A DNA stretch of 64,000 bases from Trifolium pratense (GCF_020283565.1 NC_060060.1:72649257-72713256); one strand, 5' to 3'; positions 44,705 through 55,886 are shown, numbered from the stretch's first letter. The notes: generated by a model from the sequence alone, not told the origin. Translations and numbers: made by a program.

Positions 44705-45873
44705 TGATCAGTGCATTTTGGCACATATTTTCTAGTATTATAATTTAGCATATTAGTAATCTTTCTACAATAATATCGAGTTTTTATTATGTTTCTAAGT
44801 TTTGGGTCACAATTGAGCCTTAATGAATTTATTTGACCAATTTTCGTATTTAATGACATATTGATCCTTCTCAGTGTGCAGGTCATAACTGGAGCTACAA
44901 ATATCGGATTGAGGCGCCGGAAGATGCCTTGGAAAGCTGAGATCAAGATCTACAACTTTCATGTTGAGGCCAAAACCCAGTTCGGAGCGCAAGTGTGTCA
45001 AATATTTATGTTTATGTTCCAGACTTTATGAAAATAATGTAATTTCGGGTCAAACTTATGTTTTTCGACCCGTAGCTTTTTAAGCCCAATTTTCTATGAG
45101 TACTTAAGCAAAAACACAGCTAGGGTTTAATAATTCTGATTGCACGCAAAAAAATAGAAAAGAAAGGCTGCTACATTCTCATGGAGAACTAGCAACCCTA
45201 GGTTGATCCATTGGTATACGGGAACATCGTTCATGACTTCTTGAGGTTCAATTCTTAATAGTAATTCAGTTTATTTATTTATTGTCTTCTCTTATCAATT
45301 CATGCTCTTTATTTATTTATGAAACTCGAATATAGTGATGCTTAATCTCTATTTTGAGTTATATATTGTGAGACTTTTCGGATTGATTCATCGCTTGTAT
45401 GACTAGTTCGAATAGGAATTGATATAGGTTTTTTCGCGCTTAGCAAAAAAGGGTTGGTCGAAATCTGTCATGATACAAACCGTGTTCTAAGTGACGCTTG
45501 TTCACTACTCATGGTTAGTTGAACACATTCTTTGCTTAATCGAATGAATTCGTATAAACTGTTTATCGCTTGTATAATCGGTCTTATAAACCAACCAAGG
45601 CATGAATATATAAACAATATTTTATGTGAACCGAGGATAGAATCATAACGAAGTTTTCCTAAAACCAATGGATTGATCGTCTTTTTATCAATTGAATTTC
45701 TAATACTCTTTCGATCTAAACAAACCCAAAACCCCATATTTAATTGTGTTATTCATTGTTCTTATTTTTACTAATTATTAAATTAGAGGTCCTTGTGAGA
45801 CGACCAAGGTTAACTACCTTGTTACTACTTTTCTTAATTTAAACTTATTTTGATCGCGAAACGACAGCGATCA
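44705..45873 (+). repeat. 5' LTR of the Athila-like element (1169 bp)
   Basis: Starts TGATCAGTGCATTTTGG and ends GCGATCA. The last 23 bases, TGATCGC-GAAACGACA-GCGATCA (45851-45873), form a perfect 7-bp inverted repeat whose outer ends echo the LTR start. Short open stretches on the minus strand recur unchanged in the 3' LTR and are not genes. Confidence 0.95.
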
Positions 45874-45876
45874 AAT

Positions 45877-45894
45877 TGGCGCCGTTGCCGGGGA
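45877..45894 (+). other. Primer-binding site, tRNA-Asp type
   Basis: TGGCGCCGTTGCCGGGGA begins three bases after the LTR. It is complementary to the 3' end of plant tRNA-Asp (…CCCCGGCAACGGCGCCA, recalled). This primer choice is typical of Athila elements. Confidence 0.88.
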
Positions 45895-46327
45895 TCTCTG
45901 ATTAGGATTAGTAAAATTGAGAACTAACTAACATTACTAACAATTTTGTTTTGTGAGTTTTAGTTGTGTTTCAGGTTCTGACGTTGAATTTTGTAGTGAA
46001 GCTGAAAAATAATTAATTTTCGGTTCATATCTCGGATTGATCCGAAATTTGGTCCATAAATCCGAAAAAAATCAAGGAACAAAACTTTCGTATCTTTGAT
46101 ACGAAAATTCAGGCTGAAATTGCGAAATTCCTTCGTTTAGACCACTTTTTATTTTTTTTGAATTTTCCATATATTTAAAAAAAATCCAAAAAAAATTATA
46201 TATAGATTTGTTTGATTTTTAGAGATTTTAGGTGGTATTTTTATTTTTTTTTAGATTTTATTTGACTCAATTTTTTATTTTTCTCTTCATTTCATTTAGA
46301 CAAAAAAAAAAAAAACCTATAAAAAAA
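45895..46327 (+). other. Leader of the Athila-like element
   Basis: AT-rich, with long A and T runs (46150-46260, 46302-46328) and no ORF start. The open frame that continues from 46232 to 46327 reads through homopolymer runs and has no ATG in a good context, so the leader is placed up to 46327. Confidence 0.5.
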
Positions 46328-47473
46328 ATGGAAGATTCATTGGACCAGTTGACTTATATAATTAATTGCTTGGATGCAAGAAAACAACAAACATGCTATC
46401 AAAATCATATTCCAACTGTGATGTGTAATATTTGTTCTTCGAGTTTTCATATTAGTGATGCATGTCCTATATTGTTAGATACTGCTCTTTGTGGTGAGAC
46501 CCAATTTGTAGGTAATTTTCAAGGACAATACTATCAAGAACAAAATTCATATCTTGAAGAACAGCCTATTTGGTCACATCCACAGTTTCAGCAAATTGAT
46601 TCATTGGTAGTTGAACCACAACCTAGTTTGGAAGAAATGATAATGCAGATGGCTGAAAATAATAAGAGAATGGCTGAAGATCATTTGCAATTTCTTCAAC
46701 ATATGCAAGTTATGAAAGTCCAAACTGATCAAGTTGAACAAATAATCTCCACCGTCCATCGAATTCAAGAGGAGAAGATGTCTCATGTTGATGTACAACC
46801 TGCTGCACTATTAGAGGTAATGCAATGTGATACAAGTCTTGATGAAACTCCAAGTGAGCCCATTGAAACAATACTTGTTTCCGTTGATGAACACAAAATA
46901 AGCAACATAAATTCAAGTGAATGCATGGAAGAGATTACACCACAAAATTTATTGAAATCTGATTTAGATGAATTATATACTTCTCTTGAAGTAGATAAAT
47001 CTTTTGAAATTTTTGCTTGTGAATGTGGTGTTTGTAATATTTGTCATGAGATCAATGCAGCTATTTTAGGTGAAGACATTTTGATTCCGGCAACCAGTTG
47101 TGCAGAAATCCCAACAAATTCAATAACTCTTGAAGTTAACACAAAAAGTGTGGATTTTAGTCGGAAGCAACCATTGTCTATAGCAAAAAGATTGTTGGTG
47201 GAACCTCTGATTAAGCCGCACAACAAGCAGCCATCCTTCATCATTTGTGCATCTCTTCCACCCAATTTATCTGACTCACAAACTAACCGTGGATTGTCTG
47301 ATTTCCATGCTTTTGTTATTGCAGGTGTACCATATGTGCTGGCTATTCCTCCCAAGCCACCAGATTTTTTACTAATATCTAAGTTCATCTGCTATTTGCT
47401 TTTTCCCGTTTCATGTATTCGAAGTGCAGAAAGGCCTCCTCCAAAACCACCAGACATGAAAGCTACACCTTAG
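46328..47473 (+). CDS. Gag-like ORF of the Athila-like element (381 aa)
   Basis: ATG chosen at 46328 (AAAAATGGAAG context); the frame extends upstream only through T- and A-rich leader. Near residue 34 is CNICSSSFHISDAC, fitting C-x2-C-x4-H-x4-C, the zinc-knuckle spacing of retroviral nucleocapsid, though it lacks the usual glycine. A second Cys-rich patch, CECGVCNIC, lies near residue 229-237. The middle (about 95-150) is Gln/Glu/Met-rich and probably coiled-coil (EEMIMQMAENNKRMAEDHLQ). The C-terminus is Pro-rich (PPKPPDF, PPPKPPD). It may package the element RNA into particles of an autonomous relative. It lacks the usual capsid domain, so the assignment rests on position and the knuckle. 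Confidence 0.6.
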   Translation: MEDSLDQLTYIINCLDARKQQTCYQNHIPTVMCNICSSSFHISDACPILLDTALCGETQFVGNFQGQYYQEQNSYLEEQPIWSHPQFQQIDSLVVEPQPSLEEMIMQMAENNKRMAEDHLQFLQHMQVMKVQTDQVEQIISTVHRIQEEKMSHVDVQPAALLEVMQCDTSLDETPSEPIETILVSVDEHKISNINSSECMEEITPQNLLKSDLDELYTSLEVDKSFEIFACECGVCNICHEINAAILGEDILIPATSCAEIPTNSITLEVNTKSVDFSRKQPLSIAKRLLVEPLIKPHNKQPSFIICASLPPNLSDSQTNRGLSDFHAFVIAGVPYVLAIPPKPPDFLLISKFICYLLFPVSCIRSAERPPPKPPDMKATP

Positions 47474-48504
47474 CCCTCGGGTGTGTTCCTTCCTTTTCTT
47501 TATGCTTAATGTTATACATTGCGGACAATGTCTGTTTTAAGTGTGGGGGGGGACATTTATTTATTTTATTTTTTTGTCAATTAAAAAAAAATAGTAATAA
47601 TAAAATAAAAAAAAATTTAGCATGCATGCAATTGTTATGAGTAGTTACATGTTTTAGGACTAGAGCAATATAGCTGTAGGATTGGTGAAATTTTTGGAAA
47701 TTCTCGTTTTCATACTTGATATGATGATCTTTGCACCTTAATGCACAATTGCTGAAAAACTTGCAAACTTAGTAGTGGCTTGATAAATCTTTAAAATACA
47801 CAGTCATCAGCTAAGTTGTCTGAGTATAGAATATGATATAGAGGTATGATTAGGACTAAGTTTGGGGGAAAACTGAATTACTTAATTGTAGGATCATGGC
47901 TAGATTAAATGATGGGATACTACACAGAAAAAAAAATAAAAAAATAAAAAAAAAATAGAATAAGTTCCTGTGCCCGAAACTGGAGGAACAATAATGAATA
48001 TGTTGAGTTCCTGTGCCTAAAACTGGAGGAACAAATGCTGTGTAGGGTGCTCTATTCGGAGTAACAGGTTGGACTCATTACAAGTGAGATCCCGTCAGGT
48101 GAAAAGGTAGAGTAGCACCTAAAGCATAACTAAAATGAACTTAAGTGGTATCCCAGCGTATAAAAGTCAAAAAGCCTGTGAGAACAAGAAAAGAATAGCT
48201 TCCCCTCAAGCTGAAATCTAAACTCAAACTCTGAGTTGTAGGAAAGAAAAGGCAGCTTAGTATCCTGACTGTGTAGTTTTCAAGAAGGATCATGTCATGA
48301 CTCTGGTTGACAGTAATAGGCAGTTCACACACACACGCAGGGTTATCGTTGACAGCTGATATACAAGAGTTATGTCAATCTTTGAAATACAGTCCACGGT
48401 TGGAAGCTTGAATCCTAGAATTTGTTGATTGCTTGTGATGATTGTAGCATGCTTTGTTCTAGAGTTTTGCTCAGGAGAGCAAAAGAATAAAGTGTGGGGG
48501 AATT
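47474..48504 (+). promoter_or_regulatory. 3' non-coding region of the Athila-like element with repeated G tracts
   Basis: Contains ACATTG-CGGA-CAATGT (47515-47530, perfect 6-bp hairpin) followed by TTTTAAGTGTGGGGGGGG (47534-47551), then AAGTTTGGGGGAAA near 47859, and the LTR-adjacent AAAGTGTGGGGGAATT (about 48489-48504), the likely polypurine primer. Two direct repeats GTTCCTGTGCC.RAAACTGGA plus GGAAC (47966-47991 and 48006-48031) each have GTTCCT/AGGAAC ends. The minus-strand ORFs here are not credible. Confidence 0.6.
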
Positions 48505-49673
48505 TGATCAGTGCATTTTGGCACATATTTTCTAGTATTATAATTTAGCATATTAGTAATCTTTCTACAATAATATCGAGTTTTTATTATGTTTCTAAGT
48601 TTTGGGTCACAATTGAGCCTTAATGAATTTATTTGACCAATTTTCGTATTTAATGACATATTGATCCTTCTCAGTGTGCAGGTCATAACTGGAGCTACAA
48701 ATATCGGATTGAGGCGCCGGAAGATGCCTTGGAAAGCTGAGATCAAGATCTACAACTTTCATGTTGAGGCCAAAACCCAGTTCGGAGCGCAAGTGTGTCA
48801 AATATTTATGTTTATGTTCCAGACTTTATGAAAATAATGTAATTTCGGGTCAAACTTATGTTTTTCGACCCGTAGCTTTTTAAGCCCAATTTTCTATGAG
48901 TACTTAAGCAAAAACACAGCTAGGGTTTAATAATTCTGATTGCACGCAAAAAAATAGAAAAGAAAGGCTGCTACATTCTCATGGAGAACTAGCAACCCTA
49001 GGTTGATCCATTGGTATACGGGAACATCGTTCATGACTTCTTGAGGTTCAATTCTTAATAGTAATTCAGTTTATTTATTTATTGTCTTCTCTTATCAATT
49101 CATGCTCTTTATTTATTTATGAAACTCGAATATAGTGATGCTTAATCTCTATTTTGAGTTATATATTGTGAGACTTTTCGGATTGATTCATCGCTTGTAT
49201 GACTAGTTCGAATAGGAATTGATATAGGTTTTTTCGCGCTTAGCAAAAAAGGGTTGGTCGAAATCTGTCATGATACAAACCGTGTTCTAAGTGACGCTTG
49301 TTCACTACTCATGGTTAGTTGAACACATTCTTTGCTTAATCGAATGAATTCGTATAAACTGTTTATCGCTTGTATAATCGGTCTTATAAACCAACCAAGG
49401 CATGAATATATAAACAATATTTTATGTGAACCGAGGATAGAATCATAACGAAGTTTTCCTAAAACCAATGGATTGATCGTCTTTTTATCAATTGAATTTC
49501 TAATACTCTTTCGATCTAAACAAACCCAAAACCCCATATTTAATTGTGTTATTCATTGTTCTTATTTTTACTAATTATTAAATTAGAGGTCCTTGTGAGA
49601 CGACCAAGGTTAACTACCTTGTTACTACTTTTCTTAATTTAAACTTATTTTGATCGCGAAACGACAGCGATCA
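48505..49673 (+). repeat. 3' LTR of the Athila-like element (1169 bp)
   Basis: Same length as the 5' LTR with a constant offset of 3800 bp; no difference seen by eye. It is followed by the AGCAA duplicate at 49674-49678. Confidence 0.95.
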
Positions 49674-50858
49674 AGCAACATCTGTCTCAGGTTCAAAATC
49701 AGAATCACTAGTTGGAGGAGCTTTTCTTTTCTTGGTCTCTGACCTAGGGACCACTTTACTGACAGGTTTTGGAGGTCCATACACAGGCTTTTTACCAGTA
49801 GCCTTTCCAGCCTTAGAGGGTTTGGGTGTTTGGACAGGTGTACTAGCAGTTTCCACACCTTTATTAACCCTACTTCTAGTCCTCCTAGCCACACTAGCTT
49901 CAGAATGTGCAGGAATAGCCTTATCACTAACAGTAGTTTCATTTTCATTAACAATTATCACCTCAGGAGTTTCATTCACAACTTTATCAGAAACAGCTTC
50001 TTTATCAGTATCCTTAGGTGGGGGACTCTCATCAGACTCAGAATAGTCCACAAGGTTCTCTTGTGCCAAAGATGTGGTAACATCTGGCACCACATTTGGC
50101 GCAGCGCCATGTGTTGCAACATTCGGCGCAACATGAGTCTCAGGAGCAGTTTTCTTAATGGACTCATTAGCAACAGGATTATTGGTCTCAGTAGAAGCAC
50201 CAATATTATCATCATCAGCAACAGGGGAGTTAGGAACACTTTTCCCCAAATTTTCAGACACAGTAGGTTTCTCTAAACCTAGGTTTTCAACAGAATTTGG
50301 AGCATCAGAGTTTTGATTAAGTGAGTTCTTACCAGATGTGTCAACATTAACCTCTGCAGCTTTTACGACAGGAGTAGCAACACCACTCGATGGAAGTGGA
50401 TCAACATGCAGTTCAGACATTGTAAAACTTCTTCTTGATTCAGACTTCGATTTCTTGCTCTTACGCTTTGAAACTTTAATCGAAGCGGAGGGAGATGAAG
50501 GATTTGTACTTGTTCGAGATGATTTATCCTTCTTTGCAACAGATTTTTTCTTTATCGTTGGACTTATGGCAGGTATGGTGGTGAGAGGAACAGCATCGAT
50601 TACCACCTTTTGTAGTGATGGAGTAGCATCTGACTTTGTTGGTGAGGATTTGGCAGAGTTAGACATGATTTGGATTTGAAGTTTTCTGAGAAGAGGAGAA
50701 GTCAGAGAGATGTTGATGAGGAAGATAGAGAGTTTTTGAGCGTGAGAGAGAGAATAGATGAAAAGTAATGATTGTGGTTGATGGAGGTTGTGGGAAGTTG
50801 AATGAGAACTTCCTTGATTAGCGTGTAACTTAAAGTGATGAGAGGTAGTTACACGCAT
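49674..50858 (-). pseudogene. Copia A#2 extra ORF, N-terminal part, in frame with pol
   Basis: Begins (ATG 50858) 15 bases after the pol UAG and in the same frame. The first 64 residues are encoded by C/T-rich, leader-like DNA; a second ATG at 50666 (MSNSAKSSPTKSD) may be a start in its own right. Features: basic Lys/Arg/Ser clusters (KKKSVAKKDKSSR, KVSKRKSKKSKSESRR) suited to nuclear import, an Ala/Thr/Val-rich middle, PEVIIVNENE (about 49935-49967), TRSRVNKG, then GPPKPVSKV and SETKKRKAPP. Cut at 49674 by the Athila-like element, with the rest at 43626-44704. I see no signal peptide or membrane span. Confidence 0.88.
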
Positions 50859-50876
50859 TGCATGCTGTAACTGCTA
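50821..50876 (-). promoter_or_regulatory. Candidate UAG readthrough signal between pol and the extra ORF
   Basis: The minus strand reads GAC AAA TAG CAG TTA: stop 50874-50876 followed by CAGUUA, which fits the UAG-CARYYA suppression context known from tobamoviruses. Seventeen bases later a perfect 10-bp inverted repeat, GCGTGTAACT (50847-50856) with AGTTACACGC (50821-50830), has a 16-base loop. The next frame is open into the extra ORF. Stop suppression was reported for the soybean Sirevirus SIRE1 (recalled). The site is unchanged in Copia A#3 (63166-63221). Confidence 0.75.
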
Positions 50877-53800
50877 TTTGTCTTCAAAAAGGCAAATTCC
50901 AAGTTTGCCTCTTAAATTTTCAAATTGACTTGCATCCAACGCCTTAGTAAAAATGTCTGCTAATTGTTCTTCCGATGCAATGTGCTCAAGTGTAACAATT
51001 TTTTCTTCTACAAGCTCTCTTATAAAATGATGACGTATGTCAATGTGCTTAGTCCTACTATGTTGAATAGGATTTTTAGAAATGTTTATAGCACTAAGAT
51101 TGTCACAGTAGAGTGTCATGACATCTTGCTCCACACTATACTCTTTCAACATTTGTCTCATCCATAACAATATAGAGCAACTACTCCCAGCTGCTATATA
51201 TTCTGCCTCAGCTGTTGATAGAGACACGCTATTTTGCTTCTTACTAAACCAAGATACTAGATTGTTTCCCAAGAAGAAACATGCACCAGAGGTGCTCTTT
51301 CTATCATCAGCACTTCCAGCCCAATCTGCATCACAATATCCAATTAAGGTAGAATCATTACCATGAGTGTATAGAATTCCATAGCCACATGTTCCATTAA
51401 CATATTTGAAGATCCTCTTTACTTGAGTCAGATGACTCATCTTAGGCTCAGATTGGTATCTAGCGCAAACACCAACTGCAAACATGATATCAGGCCTGCT
51501 AGCTGTGAGATATAGTAAGCTCCCAATCATACTTCTATAGAGACTTTGATCCACATCAACTCCTTTCTCATCTTTGGTAAGCTTCAAGTGTGTAGGTGCA
51601 GGTGTCCTTTTGTGACTACCACCTTCCATTCCAAATTTCTTCACAATGTTTCTTGCATATTTTTCTTGAGAGATAAATATGGTGTCTTCCATTTGTTTGA
51701 CCTGAAGACCTAAAAAATAAGTTAGCTCACCTACAAGACTCATTTCAAATTCAGATTGCATTTGATGCACAAAATGTTCCACCATTTGTCGCGACATTCC
51801 ACCAAATACAATATCATCCACATATATCTGAGCTATCATTAGCTTCCCTTTCTCTTCTCTTACAAATAGGGTTTTATCATTACCACCCTTCTTGTATCCA
51901 TGGCTGACAAGGAATTCAGTCAGTCTTTCATACCATGCTCTAGGGGCTTGTTTCAATCCATAGAGTGCTTTCTTTAGTTTGTAAACATGGTTAGGAAAGC
52001 TTGGATCTACAAACCCTTTTGGTTGCTCAACATATACCTCTTCATTTAGATAGCCATTTAGGAATGCACTTTTTACATCCATTTGATATAGCTTGAATTT
52101 TAAAATGCATGCCACAGCCAAGAGTAATCTTATGGACTCCAAGCGAGCAACTGGAGCAAAAGTTTCATCAAAATCTACTCCTTCTATCTGGGTGTATCCT
52201 TGTGCTACAAGTCTGGCTTTATTTCTAGTAATATCACCATTTTCATCAGTTTTGTTCTTGTACACCCACTTTGTACCAATAACATTTATACCATCTGGTC
52301 TAGGTACTAGATCCCATACCTCACTTCTTTTGAACTGAGTTAGTTCATCCTGCATAGCATTGATCCAGTATTCATCAGTCAAAGCTTCTTTAACATTCTT
52401 TGGTTCAATCTTTGATATGAAACATGAATTGGAGATTGCTTCTTTTGATCTTCTTGTTGCAATTCCTTGATTTGGATTTCCAATGACAAGTTCCAGAGGA
52501 TGATTCTTCTGTGTTCTAGTAGATGGTCCCTTGTTTGGTCTAGGAACCTCTGTAGTAGATTCAGAATGTTGATCAGGTTCAGGTTCAGTTTGATCATCAT
52601 CAGGTGTTGGGACAGGTGTTATGACATCTGTCTCTTCAGCTGGATCTGCACTTGTTGTATCATTGTCATCAACAACAACATTAATTGATTCCATCATAGT
52701 TCTTGTTCTGGAGTTAAAAACCCTGTATGCTCTGCTGTTGGTTGAGTAACCCAAAAATATCCCCTCATCACTTTTGGGATCTAATTTTCTCCTAGGTTCT
52801 CTATCTGCCAAAATATAGCATTTTGACCCAAACACATGGAAGTACTTCACAGTAGGCTTCCTATTTTTCCATAGTTCATACAATGTTGTAGCAGTACCTT
52901 TCCTTAATGTTACTCTATTGTGAATGTAACATGCTGTATTCATGGCTTCAGCCCACAACTTGTAAGGAACATTTTTGGCATGCAACATTACTCTAGCAGA
53001 TTCCTGTAAGGTTCTATTCTTTCTTTCAACCACACCATTTTGTTGAGGTGTAATTGGTGAAGAGAATTCATGAATTATTCCTTCAGCAGCACAAAAATCA
53101 GCAAATTTAGAGTTTTCAAATTCCTTACCATGGTCACTTCTGATTCTTACAATACCACAGTCTTTCTCCTTTTGAAGTTGTACACAAAGATTTTTGAATT
53201 CTTCAAAAGTCTCAGATTTTTCCCTAATGAAATTCACCCAAGTATATCTAGAGAAGTCATCAACAATAACAAGAACATATTTCTTACCTCCAAGACTCTC
53301 AACTTGTATGGGCCCCATCAGATCCATATGTAGTAACTCAAGAACTTTAGAGGTGGACAAGTGTTGCAACTTTTGGTGCGACACTTTGGTTTGCTTCCCA
53401 ATCTGACATTCACCACAAATATTGCCTTCCTGTATCTGTAAGATTGGTAGTCCTCTGACAGCTTCTTCTGATATGACTCTCTTCATGCTCTTCAGGTTAA
53501 GGTGTCCTAATTTTTGATGCCACAGCTTAACCTCTTCATTTTTAGTTAAGAGACATGTAGATACATTACCTTCTTCAAGAGGGATCCACAAGTAGCAGTT
53601 GTCTTTTGATCTAACACCCCTCATAAGGATGTCTCCTTCATTATTGCTGACCAGACATTCATTTTTTGTAAAGTTGACTTTCATGCCTTGATCACATAGT
53701 TGGCTTATACTGATTAGATTGGCAGTTAGTCCTTTTACAAGGAGAACATTTTCAAGTTTTGGTAGACCATGGTCAATAAGTCTTCCAATACCTTTGATTT

Positions 53801-55817
53801 CCCCCTTTGCTCCATCTCCAAATGTCACAAAACTTGTGGCATAAGATTTTACTTCCCTTAAATATTTTTCAACACCAGTCATGTGTCTGGAACAGCCACT
53901 ATCAAAGTACCAATCTTCTTTTGATGATGCTCTGAGAGATGTATGGGCAATCAAACTTTTCCCACTGCTTTCAGCTGTATACTCCTTGGTATTGGTTGCA
54001 TCATCTTTTTGCTTCCATTCCATCTTTGTTTTAGTGATGGATTGATCAGGTTCTTGTGGAATTTCACTTGGATAACCATACAGTTTGTAGCAATAAGGCC
54101 TTATGTGCCCCTTTCTTCCACAGTGATGACATCTCCATGAATGGTACCTGCTTCTTGGTCTAGGTATAAACCTAGGTCTCTGCCATCTTTGCTGATGTGG
54201 TGCCACATGTGGCAACACTTGTCTCTGCTGTCTAGGAGACAGGTGTGGCGACATCCTGTCATGCATTTTTGGAGACGGTTGTTTACTCAACTCAGACAAA
54301 AATTTCCCTTCTTTGTTGTAATCCATAATCCTATTAACATTTTTGTATTCATACCCAATGCCTGTTTTGGATCTACTAGGGGCAGGCAAAGTTTCCAGGA
54401 TTTCATCTAGATCACTTCCTTTGAATAGCCTAAGAACATGCTTCTTTAAATTCTCAAGATGAGAGTTTAATTCAGTTACCTCTTCATTCAGATGGGCTAT
54501 CTCAGTCAGTTGTTTGATCTTGTCAGCTTCTAAGTTGATGATAGTTGCCTTCTGTTGCTCAATGATCTTTAAACTATCTTCCCATTTAGTACCAAATTCA
54601 GAGATTCTTGACAAATTAGCAGCTTTCTCAGTTTGCAACTTAGTGATTGTCTCTTTTTGCTCTTCAGAGACTCTGCAGACTTCTGCACTCTTCAGACACA
54701 GCTTTTTATATGATTCAGCAAGCTCATCAAAGGTTAGTTCTTCTTCACATGATTCAGTGTCAGATGTGCAAACACTTGTCAATACATGTATAGCTTTTGC
54801 AGTATCGGCTTCTCCTTCAGAATCTTCATCTGACCAAGTTACAGTTAACCCCTTCTTTTGTTTCTTCAGAAAGGTTCCACATTCACTTCTGATGTGACCA
54901 AACCCCTCACATTCATGGCATTGAACACCTTTATTTGGAGCTGATTTCTCATCTGTTACAGGTTTTCTGAAATTCCTGTAAGTGTTGCGACCAATGTCAG
55001 CTGCACCTGTCTTAGAGCGTTTGTCCATTCTCTTTAGCACCTTATTAAATTGTTTTCCCAGAAGAACCATTGCATCAGAGATGCTTTGTTCAGATTCTGT
55101 GTCACTCAGTTGATCTTCTTCCTCAGCATTTGAAACAAAAGCAATACTTTTGTTTTTCTTATCCATCTTTTCATTTGTGGCTACCTCATAGGTTTGTAGT
55201 GAACCAACTAGTTCATCTAGCTTCATATCTGTGATATCCTTTGCTTCTTCTATAGCTGTGACTTTCATGTCAAACTTCTTAGGTAGAGACCTAAGCATTT
55301 TTCTTACCAGCTTTTCTTCAGGTATCTTTTCACCCAAGGCATCAAATTGATTGTCAAAATCAAGTATGGTCATGTGAAAATCCTGAATGGTTTCATCATC
55401 ATTCATTCTTAGATTCTCAAACTTAGTTGTTAGGAGTTGAAGTTTTGACATCTTCACTTTAGAGGTACCTTCATGAACAGTCTCAAGAATTGTCCAAGCT
55501 TCCTTAGCACAGACACACTTTTTGATGAGTCTGAATATGTGCTTGTCAACACCATTATATAGCGCATATAATGCTTTTGAGTTTGCAAGAGCAAGCTCAT
55601 CTTCTTCTTTGGACCATTCTTCAGCAGATTTCAACTCAAGAGTTGGTTTACCATCTTTGTCCATCTTCACAGGTGGAGTCCATCCTCTCAGAATTGCCTT
55701 CCATGTCTTGCTATCAATTTGTTTTAGGAAGGCCATCATGCGGGACTTCCAATAGTCATAGTTTGAAGCGCCAACCAAGAGAGGTGGTCTGGTAACAAAA
55801 CCTCCTTCTTTGTCCAT
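50874..55817 (-). CDS. Copia A#2 gag-pol polyprotein, intact (1647 aa)
   Basis: The start ATG at 55817 lies 53 bases after the primer site. Gag: [17 protein letters not shown] at the N-terminus, a copia-type capsid region to about residue 230, [14 protein letters not shown] near 300, coiled-coil-like Lys/Glu/Leu region (about 370-470), and a second finger [14 protein letters not shown] near 565. Protease [13 protein letters not shown] near 637. GAG-pre-integrase finger HQKLGHLN to CGECQIGKQ (about 767-805). Integrase acidic residues in [18 protein letters not shown] and NGVVERKN. Reverse transcriptase [11 protein letters not shown] (about 1246) and YVDDIVFG (about 1334). RNase H YCDADWAG (about 1496) and [13 protein letters not shown] (about 1534). 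Integrase precedes RT, as in Ty1/copia. All key motifs are intact and the ORF is unbroken. Confidence 0.95.
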   Translation of the reverse strand: MDKEGGFVTRPPLLVGASNYDYWKSRMMAFLKQIDSKTWKAILRGWTPPVKMDKDGKPTLELKSAEEWSKEEDELALANSKALYALYNGVDKHIFRLIKKCVCAKEAWTILETVHEGTSKVKMSKLQLLTTKFENLRMNDDETIQDFHMTILDFDNQFDALGEKIPEEKLVRKMLRSLPKKFDMKVTAIEEAKDITDMKLDELVGSLQTYEVATNEKMDKKNKSIAFVSNAEEEDQLSDTESEQSISDAMVLLGKQFNKVLKRMDKRSKTGAADIGRNTYRNFRKPVTDEKSAPNKGVQCHECEGFGHIRSECGTFLKKQKKGLTVTWSDEDSEGEADTAKAIHVLTSVCTSDTESCEEELTFDELAESYKKLCLKSAEVCRVSEEQKETITKLQTEKAANLSRISEFGTKWEDSLKIIEQQKATIINLEADKIKQLTEIAHLNEEVTELNSHLENLKKHVLRLFKGSDLDEILETLPAPSRSKTGIGYEYKNVNRIMDYNKEGKFLSELSKQPSPKMHDRMSPHLSPRQQRQVLPHVAPHQQRWQRPRFIPRPRSRYHSWRCHHCGRKGHIRPYCYKLYGYPSEIPQEPDQSITKTKMEWKQKDDATNTKEYTAESSGKSLIAHTSLRASSKEDWYFDSGCSRHMTGVEKYLREVKSYATSFVTFGDGAKGEIKGIGRLIDHGLPKLENVLLVKGLTANLISISQLCDQGMKVNFTKNECLVSNNEGDILMRGVRSKDNCYLWIPLEEGNVSTCLLTKNEEVKLWHQKLGHLNLKSMKRVISEEAVRGLPILQIQEGNICGECQIGKQTKVSHQKLQHLSTSKVLELLHMDLMGPIQVESLGGKKYVLVIVDDFSRYTWVNFIREKSETFEEFKNLCVQLQKEKDCGIVRIRSDHGKEFENSKFADFCAAEGIIHEFSSPITPQQNGVVERKNRTLQESARVMLHAKNVPYKLWAEAMNTACYIHNRVTLRKGTATTLYELWKNRKPTVKYFHVFGSKCYILADREPRRKLDPKSDEGIFLGYSTNSRAYRVFNSRTRTMMESINVVVDDNDTTSADPAEETDVITPVPTPDDDQTEPEPDQHSESTTEVPRPNKGPSTRTQKNHPLELVIGNPNQGIATRRSKEAISNSCFISKIEPKNVKEALTDEYWINAMQDELTQFKRSEVWDLVPRPDGINVIGTKWVYKNKTDENGDITRNKARLVAQGYTQIEGVDFDETFAPVARLESIRLLLAVACILKFKLYQMDVKSAFLNGYLNEEVYVEQPKGFVDPSFPNHVYKLKKALYGLKQAPRAWYERLTEFLVSHGYKKGGNDKTLFVREEKGKLMIAQIYVDDIVFGGMSRQMVEHFVHQMQSEFEMSLVGELTYFLGLQVKQMEDTIFISQEKYARNIVKKFGMEGGSHKRTPAPTHLKLTKDEKGVDVDQSLYRSMIGSLLYLTASRPDIMFAVGVCARYQSEPKMSHLTQVKRIFKYVNGTCGYGILYTHGNDSTLIGYCDADWAGSADDRKSTSGACFFLGNNLVSWFSKKQNSVSLSTAEAEYIAAGSSCSILLWMRQMLKEYSVEQDVMTLYCDNLSAINISKNPIQHSRTKHIDIRHHFIRELVEEKIVTLEHIASEEQLADIFTKALDASQFENLRGKLGICLFEDK

Positions 55818-55869
55818 CCTTGCCAGAAACGATTTCCCTGGAGCTCACCCTAAAATTCAGAACAGGGTG

Positions 55870-55884
55870 CCTGCTCTGATGCCA
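55870..55884 (-). other. Primer-binding site of Copia A#2, tRNA-iMet type with one change
   Basis: The minus strand reads TGGCATCAGAGCAGG two bases inside the LTR. The gypsy elements here have TGGTATCAGAGCAGG, so this has one mismatch to the usual initiator tRNA-Met complement. Confidence 0.8.
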
Positions 55885-55886
55885 AT

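Larger units (their letters stand above)
44705..49673 (+). mobile_element. Athila-like non-autonomous LTR element with a gag-like ORF only (4969 bp)
   Basis: LTRs 44705-45873 and 48505-49673 (1169 bp each, no difference seen), primer site complementary to tRNA-Asp, one ORF with a single CCHC-type finger, several GTGGGGG tracts, and TSD AGCAA (44700-44704 and 49674-49678). No protease, reverse transcriptase or integrase. The tRNA-Asp site and the G-tract layout suggest the Athila branch of Ty3/gypsy (recalled). It must be moved by enzymes supplied elsewhere. It inserted into the Copia A#2 extra ORF. Confidence 0.9.

Noticed and set aside
44705..44726. MCQNALII start on the extra-ORF fragment of Copia A#2
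   Set aside because: Encoded by the inserted Athila-like LTR; the same peptide start appears at 48526 in the other LTR.
46232..46327. Upstream extension of the Athila-like ORF with a Phe-rich hydrophobic stretch (FLFFFRFYLTQFFIFLFISF)
   Set aside because: It is encoded by T-rich leader sequence ahead of a better ATG at 46328; treated as leader, not a signal peptide.
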